A stretch of 64,000 nt of DNA from Lepiota brunneoincarnata. Its lineage: Eukaryota > Basidiomycota > Agaricomycetes > Agaricales > Agaricaceae. Under the pieces are notes generated by a model. The model saw nothing but the letters and a program-made list of their open reading frames with translations, ran no database searches and had not been told where the DNA came from. Shown here in pieces: positions 46,242 to 56,210 of this stretch (position 1 is its first letter; every line of letters starts with the position of its first letter). Position numbers and translations under genes: made by a program. The stretch is taken from contig JAEBUN010000002.1 of NCBI GenBank assembly GCA_023014365.1, forward strand, positions 1,860,001 through 1,924,000, read 5' to 3'.

Positions 46242-48236
46242 ATGCAACTCGATTCTCTTCTCTTTCCCAGGCAGGATTCTGACGGTGACTGTATCAAGTC
46301 TTGCCCAGAGCCTCGCCCTTGCAACTGCAGTCCTAAGCAGGACTGTGTTATCATCAACAGGCAAGTATATTCACTTCACCCGCTATTTTACTCCCATTAA
46401 TCTCTCTCTGTCACAGGGACTGCCACACGTGCAGCACAACAACATGCGTCGCGAAGAAAAGCGCAAGCAAGTCCGCTGGTGGTGTAAGCAAAGGTGCTTT
46501 GGCGGGTGGGGTTGTGGGAGCTCTCGCGTTTCTGGCTCTTTCTTTTTCCCTCTACTTCTGGTACCGCCGCAGGTCGCGCCTCCGAAAGATAATTGCTAAA
46601 AGCCGTGAAGCTCAGAAGGACAAGCCTGCCCCAGCAGAAGACGTCCTCAGTCGCCCGGACCCGATCGAGAAACTTCCCACCCTTCCTTCTCAGCCAGCAC
46701 ACCCTTCTGCTCGGGCTCCCCCAGTCGTCGATCCTGAATCGCACGGTACTACCTTACCTCCTCCGATCAGGCCCCAACTTATCAGTCCTTTCGATGACTC
46801 TCACTCGATACAAACAACGAGGACAGAGGGGACAAACGCCATCCCAATTGCTCTCATCTCTCCAGAATATCGCCGCAGCAAGACAGAGACAGACACGCTA
46901 CCATCTACGACATCATCAGGTCCTGTGAGACCTGCCCGCTCACCGGATCTCAACCTCAACCTTGAACATGTCAACGTCTCTCACGATAACCTCCGCGTCC
47001 CCTACGCGGGCTCCACTGTTTCTGGCATTTCCGGTATATCCAGAAATTCGTACATGTCCAATGCCAGCTATTCTAGTGATTTTATACATGAAGGCACCCG
47101 TCATCGTCACGGCCAACACGGGTGCTGTGCGTCAAGTCCTCAATGTCGTCAAGGCCGAAGTGGTCAACGCGGGTCCTGTCTCGCCACCCTCCGATGGACT
47201 CAAACCCCCACCGTTCGCCTCACGTCCTGCTGTGACATCTCCTTTGGCTGCCACGTCCTTCGGGCCCAATGATGTTCTGAACGAGGCAGACGAGGGCAAT
47301 GAAGTGGTCGACCCATTCGATGACACTCATTCTACGACAGCCCAGGGTAGCACCTCACCAGCGATAAAAACTTTCGATCATGCCTCTCGTCCTGAATCCA
47401 CCGATTCCAGGTGGGTCCCTGATGGACCGACCTTACCATGGGCGCGGTCAGATGATAGCCGTCCGTCGAGTATCAGCACTCAAGGGGGGTCCATCATCAA
47501 CATTGGTTCGGCCACTCGTGTCAATGTTGGTCTAAGTGGTCTGGCTTCACCAACGAGTGCAACCACCATTCCTCGTACTTCCTACAGAACAACTATGGGT
47601 AGACTGGTCTCGCCACTGAGCGGCGACTCCTCTCAGCCTGGAACGCTTCAGGAACAACAAGTAAGAGCTTTTGCTTTCGCGCAGGCGCAGGCCCAAGCAC
47701 AAGGCATCAAGCGGATTTCTGACTCTTCCGTGGTTTCTGCCGCGTCCACACGGGCTGATTCGATCCTCGAGGCCTTCCCATTCGTTCCTCCGTCTCCGAT
47801 ATCTGATCGGCCGGTGAGGTCCCCCCCTGTCTCGCCACTCGCCAAACAATCCTTTACAGCATCTCCCACGGCTTCTCTCGCCCAGCCGACCGTCACAATC
47901 GCGCCACCATCACCGTTGAATCAGCAAATGTTTGTTAACAATGCCCGCCCTAGCTTCCAGGATGACGATGATGCCCTCCCCGCTCCACCTAACCGACGCA
48001 CTCTCGGTCTGAGTACAGGGTCCCAACTATCCACGACCTCGACAGGTCTTGGGTCCTTCCCGTTCCAGATTGATTCAGGAGCGACGGGTGATGTAGACAG
48101 CAATTCGCGCCCCAACACTCTTAGCATCCGCCAACGTGCGAGCCTTGATACGCTGGCACTCACGAGTGATCTAGCCTCGTACCCGCTAGACTTTGAACGC
48201 GAGAGCGTACCTCTGGCTCCTCAACGCAAGTTATGA
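46242..48236 (+). CDS. OPY2: OPY2-like membrane anchor of the HOG/STE signalling pathway
   Basis: Single-pass plasma-membrane protein resembling Opy2, the anchor that recruits the Ste50 adaptor in the osmostress pathway. It starts MQLDSLLFPRQ without a signal peptide, as yeast Opy2 does. A compact Cys-rich ectodomain (CIKSCPEPRPCNCSPKQDC, then CHTCSTTTC) matches the Opy2 N-terminal domain. One span follows (GGVVGALAFLALSFSLYFWY), then a basic stop (RRRSRLRK) and a long Ser/Pro-rich cytosolic tail ending LAPQRKL. The intron 46361-46416 has a GC donor (AACAG|GCAAGT), a perfect GC-AG match. Near 47093 the tail changes frame by +1 between SYSSDFIHE and APVIVTANTGAVRQVL; a 34-nt intron is the alternative. 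Tail motifs such as RQVLNVVKAEV look conserved. Confidence 0.82.
46361..46416 (+). other. GC-AG intron in OPY2
   Basis: Donor AACAG|GCAAGT matches the GC-AG consensus exactly; acceptor TGTCACAG; 56 nt. Removal keeps the two halves of the Cys-rich domain together (CVIINR-DCHTC). Confidence 0.8.
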
Positions 48237-48896
48237 AACATGGACCATATAGCGGGTCCTCTCTTGTTATTTTTCTCTTTGTGAGACCGTTCTGTCTTAG
48301 GCTTAACTTCCCGAGTCTGGTAGGACTGTACGCACTTTGCGATGTAACTTTCGTTGAGAATTTCCGTTCAACTAGTGTACCTTCCTTTCATGTCTTTCCT
48401 CTTCCTCCCTTTTGGTGGAGCTATGGTTCTCCAATCTTGTGATTGCGCCCGTTGTAAAGCTGCTAGGTAGTAAATATTTCGACTTCATCTGTGGTCTCAC
48501 CCTTGGCTAGCGATTTGTGGATAGGGTTATTTATATTATACATTATTCCACCAGACAGATGACTTGATGCGAGTAATACCGATGCACTGCCTACAAATAA
48601 GAAGAGCCGTCAATGAATCTGTTACCTGGTGATTTTCCATCGCCACTCTTACATAATTAGCGCCCAGGAAGGAGGATATATACCTTTTAGCCTTTACAGA
48701 CAATTATCTAATTTAACACCCCTCAAGGAGCCTTGCCACTAGGGCTCCCTCGACAATCCTCTGAACTCTTTTCCTTCTTCGTTTCATCATCACTGGCTTC
48801 CAACGTTGATCCACGAAAGCGGACTTTGAGTGATTTAGTTGCGAGACCTAGTACGACAACGCTTAACGAACCAGTTGAGGAACTCGAGTATCAAGG
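48237..48896. other. Intergenic region between OPY2 and the E2 gene
   Basis: Contains the OPY2 3' UTR and the promoter of the downstream gene, both on +. A 62-codon frame at 48733-48921 overlaps the downstream ATG in another frame and has no domain. Nothing else supported. Confidence 0.5.
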
Positions 48897-51800
48897 ATGG
48901 AAAGTGAAATCCAACAACTAATGGAGATGGTATGCAATTCGTTTCGTTGACTTATACCTTTTTCGAACGAGCTTCCATGCCTTTTGCGACTGTTCCGGGA
49001 TTAGAGATGACTGACTCCTGACCTACATATATAGGGCGCAACAAGAGTGCAGGCACGCGCTGCGTTGAAACAGTACAGGGATGTCATGGAGGCGGCTGAG
49101 GGCATTTTCGAAGGGAAATTTGATCATGTGCAGGAGGATGAAGATGTAGAGATGGTGGTGTCCGCGTCAGGTGTGAGGAAGAAAACGCGTCAGCCTGTGA
49201 GCCTAACTCTCGTGCACCGCCCTGGAATGAAAGTGACTTATGTGTGGACCCTGGATGTTTCATGTTTGTCTGTTCTGTGTTCGGTCGGTCTGAGGGTATT
49301 AGACACCGGAAGATGAAGACGATGAGATGGGCTCTGTTGACGAAGATGGTGATGGAGAAGATGGTATGTTGTCAAGCTTTGCTGAATCTGGACCTGTAAT
49401 AAAAACCGCGTTTTGCACACAGATGATTATGCCGATTATGATTCGGATTTCGAACCCGGGACTGAGGGTGAACGTACCGTCCCTGATGTTGATCCTTATG
49501 CAGGTAGGATGCCTCACCAGCACGTTTTCTATGCAAAAGTCTTATCATCCTACAGGCATATTCTTCTCCAAGGATCGCCGAGAAGAAGTAATAGAGGTTG
49601 AAGAAGATCCGGAATTGGTCGAGATATCCGAAACTAACGAACGTATCAAGATCATGACCCAGGGGCAGTGGATGAAAGGCTGTCCTGAGGGCTCAGAACA
49701 GAGTTTCCTATTCCAGCTCTACTCTGAGCTAACTGACGAGAGTCCACGATCCTGTCCCCAACAGTGTGGCGCAACCTATACGACAAGAAAGAGTGATTTC
49801 TTCGGTTTCTTCGTATGTCTTTGCCTGGATTGGTCAGCTGCGTAAAACTAACCTCCTGATCATTGACCGATTAACACAGCCCGACTTCAGCAAGTACATC
49901 GAACATCTGAGAAAGGTTGTCAGAAAGAAATGTCAACGCTGTCATTCGGAGTTCTGCACCGCATGTCGTGAGCCGATTTCTGCAGAGCGAGTGCACCGCC
50001 CCGGAGCAGCTACGGACGATAACCAGCTATTCCATTGCTCGAATCTCCAGGGTGTGATCTTAGGCGTTGGACTTGCGATACTGGAGCAGCAATTCATAGA
50101 AGATACCGGAGCTGATAAGGATCCATCTGAACGGACGAACAAACGCCGTAAGATGTCTCCCACCACTGGGGAGAAAGTTGCTTCTCCTGTCCCCTACACC
50201 CCTGGTCTCTCAAGGGCGAGGAACCAAAGCAAAGGGCGGAACCGGATATGCTGGTGAACAGAAAGAAGACGTAAGTAGGGCCCTGAACATAGTCGTACCC
50301 AGGGTCTGATGAGATTGCACCAGATGACAGGACAGCTAGAGGCATTGGCTGCTCAGAAAGCGAAGGATGCGAACATTGGAAATCTTCTGAAGACCATACG
50401 CGAATATCTTCCCAATCTACATCGGAAGGGCGGCGGTCAGACCAGCGACTATCTCGTACACCCAACAGCTTTGGCACACCTACGGCGCCGCTTCAACTTT
50501 ATTTGTAGCACCCTTCTCAAGAATGATTCACTCGCAGACATGTCTGAGCGCTCAGTATTGTATTTCGAGCTCTTGGAGTGGCTCCAGGTAAGATCTATTG
50601 CTGAAAACACACAAAACCTTAATCTATTCCAGACTATCTCAAATCATGAAGCGTTGGCCAGTATGATGGCTATGCCTATCATGATCATGACCTCGGTCGT
50701 TTCGGTGTCTGGCAAGAAGACATCCGTAGCCGGAGGCTTTGGGAGAAGAGAGCGGACAATTGTATACGAAGGCAGCCCGAGTCCCAGAGAACTACTAGAA
50801 GCAATCGCAATTCAAGCCCAGGCTGCCTTGAAGGGATTGGAAGGCACTAAAGCACCGGAACCGACTGACGATGAGCTCACCGAGGAACAGAAACGCATGC
50901 CGAAATCAGCGGAGGAGAAGAAGCCAGAACAAGAGGGGCCTGTTGCCGATGAAAACAGGAGGATGCTGGATTTTTGTCATGGTATACTCGGCACCATCAA
51001 AGCTATCGATCGGTCGTTACGGGAAACGAAGGGAGAGGAATTCGTGAAACGCTTACATGCGTCGTTGCCTAAGAACCCATCTTCCAGCCTGACGAAGCAG
51101 GTGGTGCAAGTTTCTGCTCATGCCTCTGAGGAAGCGATGAACAAGATTTACGTGGACTGGGCGAACTCGGCTAGGTTTGAGTATTGTGACCTTACCGTAC
51201 CCAGACCCTCGGAGAGTTCTGAAGACCAGACGCCGCACTACAAGTTCCACTATAATAACGAAGCGCGGATGTTGGTGAACGCGGATATCCCAAAACGATC
51301 CCTTGCCATCGCGAAAGAAGTCAGTGATAGGATGAATTGTGTCTCCCGAGCATCAGCTTATTTGATGGTCCTCTAGCTTGCGATTCTTAGTACTAACCTC
51401 CCAGTGGCTTGGGATTCTTCGATTTTCCTTCGTGTCGACGAAACACGAGTAGATATTATTAAAGCACTGATTACTGGACCACAGGGCACTCCGTAAGCAC
51501 CATCCTCCTTCATCTTTTTTTGGTCACTGAACATGTACTAGATACTACAATGGATGGTAAGCCTTTAAGCCTTCACCATAGAGGGTATGGGCGCCTGAAT
51601 ACTTATCATTCAAAGTTACTTGTTCGACATTTTTCTTGGCCCCAGCTATAACCAGCTTCCGCCTAGCGTGAAATACATGACTGTACATCTTTGTCTTTCA
51701 TCCATTACACTGGAGGTGACCTTATTTTTCAGACAAACGGCGGCAAATTCCGATTTAACCCAAACCTCTATGCGGTAAGTGGATCCAGGTTACCGTCAGT

Positions 51801-52460
51801 TACAGCCCACCCATCACGCTCCAGGATGGCAAAGTATGTCTGTCATTATTAGGAACTTGGACCGGACCCGGCTGGGTTGCCAGTAAGTCCACATTGCTGC
51901 AGGCAAGTCGCAGACGTCGCTATTTTGCAGAAATCACGAAATTTGATTGACGGCGGAATAGGTGTTGATCTCAATACAATCCATGATTTTGTGCGATGAA
52001 CCCTACTTAAACGAGCCTGGCTGGGCTTCCGACGGAGGAACACCTCAATCACTTGCATGTACGCTGTCTATCTGCCCTAGTTTTGACAGCCACACGTTAG
52101 TAATGGGTTTTGTTCAGACTCTGCCAATGTTAGACGAATGGTGGTCAAGACCGCAGTACGTGATCGTCCGCTATACTGAACCTTTCTCACCCATCCAACC
52201 TTCCCACCTCTAGATGCTAGGGAACTTGCGAAATCCCCCGGAACCATTCGAAGATGTTATTCGTACACACTTCCGCCTGAAAGCTCGCTCTATAACAGCG
52301 CAGCTGGACGAATGGCTTCAGCAAAGATGACGGAAAGCCTACCATGGGAGACGGGAATGGCATAGTTTCTACCCGAGGAGAGACCGGGAACGACAACGGC
52401 TTTGCAAAGGATGTAGCCGATATGAAGCAGCTACTCAAAGAACTGGAGGCACAGAAATAA
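48897..52460 (+). CDS. UBA- and BIRC6-type UBC-domain ubiquitin-conjugating enzyme
   Basis: Large E2 of about 1000 residues. The ATG at 48897 begins a UBA-like domain (MESEIQQLMEMGATRVQARA). Acidic segments follow (EEVIEVEEDPELVEIS). A Cys/His cluster near 49930-50035 (KKCQRCHSEFCTACREP, then LFHC) resembles half of an IBR/RBR zinc module. A conserved mid-region includes GGQTSDYLVHPTALAHLRRR and SNHEALASMMAMPIMI. The C-terminal UBC core has VDIIKALITGPQGTPYYNGC, FRFNPNLYADGKVCLSLLGT (catalytic Cys in KVCLS), and SIQSMILCDEPYLNEPGW, closest in my memory to BIRC6/UBE2O-class cores. It ends GDGNGIVSTRGET and LLKELEAQK. The intron 51903-51961 has a GC donor (CAG|GCAAGT). Near 50130-50230 the exon model is uncertain: either a 67-nt intron (donor GTAAGAT) or a +1 step precedes KAKGGTGYAGEQKED. 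Substrates are unknown. Confidence 0.86.
51903..51961 (+). other. GC-AG intron in the UBC-domain gene
   Basis: Donor CTGCAG|GCAAGT, acceptor GAATAG, 59 nt. Removal makes STLLQ-VLISIQSMILCDEP, the conserved end of the UBC core. Confidence 0.85.
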
Positions 52461-52692
52461 GGTTAACGCACATCATCTGGGACATGCACGAGTTATAATC
52501 GCATTAAGTAGCAAAAACACGGTGAAAAGAAACACCCATGACGTGACAGATATTTGGGTGACGGGGTGACATGTGATTTACTGCACGTCCACCCGGTCGC
52601 CGGAATAGCGCACATAAATGTAGCCCGTCTTCTGAACATACCTGGTCTCCACTTCTTAGCGCAGCGCTTCTCGTCTTCCATCAACAACCACC

Positions 52693-54057
52693 ATGAGTGA
52701 CTCGGCCATACATGCCATTGCCGGCGCCGCTGGAGGCATCGTCGCGATGACCGCCACCTAGTGAGTGCCCTCGTAGCTTTCCGGTGGGCTTACGCTCACT
52801 CTGCCAGCCCCCTCATTTTCCTCTCAACACGCGCTGCTGTCGAGACTAAGAACGACCCCAAAGTGTGTCTCTCTGAGGCTTAATCTTATCATTGCAACTG
52901 ACGCTGGTCTTATCTTAGTCAACTTACCAGGCGATTATTGACATCATTAAGCGCGAGGGTGTATTGGGTCTCTATAGTGGTTTGGATTCAAGTCTGCTTG
53001 GTATTGCCGTCACCAATGGGTAGGCCTCTTTCAACTTCTCCATAGCCCTGCGCGCTTAAATGCGGAATTAAAGCGTGTACTACTACTTCTATGAGCGCAC
53101 TCGCGAAACCATCGTGCGCTCCAGGTCAGGCAGCAAGGCTCTGAGCGCATTGGAGTCAATGCTAACGGGCTTGGTTGCTGGTGATTACATTTTCCCCGTT
53201 GGAGAGAGGAATAAGTTCATAAACCTGATTTAATCAGGATCCGCTACCACCATCATTTCCAACCCCATTTGGGTGGTGCAGACGTCACAAGCTGTCCGCA
53301 CTCTGAGTGCCGACTCCAGAGAGGAAGACGTCGTGAAGAAGCTTGGTTTCTTCGAGACCCTCAAGAATCTCCTTGCCAAGGAAGGCTTCAGGTAAGGATG
53401 ACTGCCGCAGAGAGATCCACAAAACCATATGTTAAAGGACATCTGTTCAGCGCACTCTGGCGTGGAATCGGACCCGCCCTTGTCCTCGTTATCAATCCTA
53501 TCATTCAATATACCGCTTTCGAGCAGCTCAAGAATTTTTTGATTGCTCGTCGCACCGCCAAGCTGCGCGCAGCGGGTGCTGCCGCCGCTGCCACGCTGAC
53601 CGATTTTGACTTCTTTGTGCTCGGTGCTTTTTCTAAACTTGGTGAGTTTGCCCTTGCTACAAAACCCTGTCAAGGCCTCACATTCGCCCTTGTTTAGTTG
53701 CAACTACAACTACATATCCCTACATGTACGAGCCTTCGCTCTGCTAACCCAGGCCAGACTTACTGAATTACGGTATGCAGCGTTGTGAAGAGCCGTCTCC
53801 AAGCCGGTTCCAACAAGTACAAATCCTCTCTAGACGGTCTTCTTACCATCCTCCGGGAGGAAAGTTTCTTTGGGCTCTACAAGGGTATCACCAGCAAAAT
53901 TATTCAGAGCGTGCTAACTGCCGCCATTCTTTTCGCTGGCCAGAGAAGAATTTTCGAGATCACTAAGAATGTTTGTATTTCCTAGCCGATTATTGTTGTG
54001 GACTGGACTGAATACCAACACAATCTATCGCAGGCCATTGCCCCACCAACAAAGTAG
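52693..54057 (+). CDS. Peroxisomal membrane carrier, PMP47/ANT1 type
   Basis: Mitochondrial-carrier-family protein of the peroxisomal branch, which imports ATP/AMP (or CoA) for fatty-acid activation inside peroxisomes. Start MSDSAIHAIAGAAGGIVAMT. Three repeats are visible: PLIFLSTRAAVETKND (the PMP47 form of the PX(D/E)XX(K/R) motif), NPIWVVQTSQAVRTLS, and, after splicing, TYPYIVVKSRLQAGSNKYKS. Repeat tails include IKREGVLGLYSGLDSSLLGI, FSALWRGIGPALVLVINPII and ILREESFFGLYKGITSKIIQ. It ends ITKNAIAPPTK at TAG 54055-54057. About seven introns join in frame. The acyl-CoA synthetase in this window ends in SKL, a possible peroxisomal signal, so the two could cooperate, but that is inference only. 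Confidence 0.9.
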
Positions 54058-54135
54058 AAGCTACAAAATTCGTAATATAGACTTGCTTAGTATGTTTAGA
54101 TCACCCTGAACAAATCCCGTCGCAACGAGACGGTT

Positions 54136-55262
54136 CTAGGGTATAAGCATGTTCATTTGGCCGGGGACTTCCAGCCCTGCCTTAGCGGCAGGCCTCGATT
54201 CTGCTTTCGCTACCCACGCCTACAATCAGAATATCATTGAGTACCCGCAGAAGACAATCCCGAGAGGTGCACAATATACCAGGAGCGCGTACCTTGACAT
54301 TGGGCCATAGGTCGAGTGTATCAATCCCAGCGCGCGAGTGTCTCCTGACCCTGGAAAACCAGACTATGAGTCAAGAAGGCGTAAAAATCAACCAACTGAG
54401 TGATGGGATGCTGGCCAGGGGAAAGCCTTGATATCAGCTAAACTGTATTTGCCACGTCCAGGCCCAGCAAGCCAGTCACGACCGGTAAGATGACCATCAA
54501 GGACAGTGTAAAGTCTCTTCGTCTCGTTCTGGTACCCTTCAGGTTAAAATATAGTTAGCAGAAGTAGGGGGGGCTATGAAGCAGAGTAACAACAAACGCG
54601 CGATTGCACATGGAATTTGTTGTGGTGCGGCCGATCTGAAATAGCCGGCTATCCAAGCAAGGGTTGTCTAGAATCCCTGTCCTTGCATCGGGCCCAGCCC
54701 TCCGTGCTAGAGCGTGGAACGTTAAGAAGTTTCAAATAACGACTCGGCCACTTACAGCGAAGAGAATCCACTGAAGCATTTGGCTATAGCTTATCTGGCC
54801 CCGTCGCTTGGATCGAACCAAAGATGGAACTTTGAATCACAGTGTTGGGCCAGGTAGAGCAAGATGGCCGCGGTCTCGAAAACGTGAAAATCACTCCGTA
54901 GACGGCCAGTAAGTACTGGTATGCGACCGTTCGGATTCATCGCAAGGAACCATGGATCCTACATGAAGGTGACATCAATGCCTTAGGTTCCTGAGCAATA
55001 TTGACAAGTCACTGGGCATGCTTTTTGTGGCAGTCGATCTTGACCAAAGAGATCGACAGCTTCAACGCTGGGATCAAGTACGAGGAGCAGACACGATGGG
55101 CAGTATTAGCACAACGGAGAGCTTACTCGTAGTCAGCCTTTGAGCCGTACAGCACTTTCAGCTCCTCGAGCATCACTGGAGCTTGGTGGCCATTGGGCGT
55201 GGGCGCTGTATAGAGTTTGAACCGTTTTGACGCTATTGCAGGTTTTGCCGCTCTACCTAACT
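54136..55262 (-). pseudogene. Glutathione S-transferase (Ure2-like), apparently decayed
   Basis: Clear GST homology on -: [128 protein letters not shown], and the end AKAGLEVPGQMNMLIP at 54136. Several defects are visible. There is no ATG ahead of the first exon in its frame. Two +1 steps occur near 54811 and 54789 (FD, then QATGPDK, then YSQMLQW). There is no GT donor after GPMQGQ near 54690. The intron after AFPW would start GC in poor context (TG|GCCAGC). This is the most damaged gene in the window. Accumulated lesions favour a pseudogene, although indel errors in the assembly could account for part. It sits tail-to-tail with the carrier gene and head-to-head with TRAPPC2L. Confidence 0.7.
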
Positions 55263-55358
55263 GTACCCGTTGGTAAGGAATTCATGTTGTAGCTCTGCTT
55301 ACGAATGTGTTGGTAGACTAAATTTGGTAGGCGTCTGCTCTGCTCTTTATGTAGAGCA

Positions 55359-56009
55359 TGCCACCATCTCTCAAGCTCAACGCTGCCGCCTTTATCTCTC
55401 CACAAAACCACCCAATCCTGATACGCACTTTCACGAGAAAAGATGAACACCCAATCAAATACCACTACATTGCGCATACTAGCCTCGACATCGTTGAGGA
55501 ACGAGGTTCGCGTTGAATCTTCCATGTTACAAGAATACAGTCTAAACCGTGTACGTCTTCAACTGGAACAGTGACTGCAGCTGGAAAGTCAGGAGACTGC
55601 TATCTTGGCCTACTGTATATTATGGAAGATGTCGCCGTGTATGGGTATATCACACCACTCAAAATGAAGATCATCCTCGCCCTGGCATTGACCGATTCAG
55701 TGGTGAAAGATACGGACATTGTGATGGTGCGTACAGCACGAAGTTTGATTCAAGGGCTCGAGTTATTGATCCCTCACCGTTCAGATTTTCAAAGCACTGC
55801 ACATGGCATATTACGCTGCCATATCCAACCCTTTCCTCAGGCTTGAGAATGCGAATGAATCATCAAGCGATCCTTCCCTCTTCCTACTTGTAGGGAGTGC
55901 TAGGTGGAAGACCTTCAGGCGCCGAGTAGATGAAGTGGCTAGGGTTGTCGGAAATAACCCTGAATGTCCCACAAACCGCCTAGCGTTCCACTATGGCCCG
56001 GTTCGTTGA
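55359..56009 (+). CDS. TRAPPC2L/Tca17-type TRAPP complex subunit
   Basis: Longin-fold subunit of the TRAPP tethering complex (TRAPPC2L in animals, Tca17 in yeast), active in Golgi traffic. ATG at 55359. Spliced chain: MPPSLKLNAAAFISPQNHPI, IKYHYIAHTSLDIVEER, VTAAGKSGDCYLGLLYIMED, VAVYGYITPLKMKIILALAL, SVVKDTDIVM-IFKALHMAYY, and NPFLRLENANE. It ends VARVVG... with a stop at 56009. Two introns (about 55502-55563 and 55725-55784) regenerate conserved residues at both joints. The last 19 residues after VVG are not conserved in my memory, so a further 3' intron is possible. The gene start overlaps an opposite-strand frame of 90 codons that I regard as a shadow. Confidence 0.87.
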
Positions 56010-56210
56010 TCCCTGGTTCGAACACCTTTCTATCATCAGGCAGGCCCAACAACCCCCACCTGGTGGTGTAGGTGGTCGCGATCTTGATTCTACATGATGA
56101 TTGGATCGCGGAGAACCGAGATAAAACATACCCTTCTATTGACTCAGTTGTAGAGAAGGTCGCCGCCACTGAGACAGATACGGGGTAGACAACTTATGTA
56201 GATAATAATA

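Noticed and set aside
48733..48921. 62-codon open frame upstream of the UBC gene
   Set aside because: Overlaps the UBC start codon in another frame and has no domain.
50100..50250. +1 step in the UBC-domain gene
   Set aside because: A 67-nt intron with a strong donor (GTAAGAT) accounts for the frame; left as uncertain.
55253..55525. 90-codon open frame on - starting MEDSTRTSFLNDVEAS
   Set aside because: Overlaps the start and first exon of the TRAPPC2L gene on the other strand, whose spliced product is clearly conserved.
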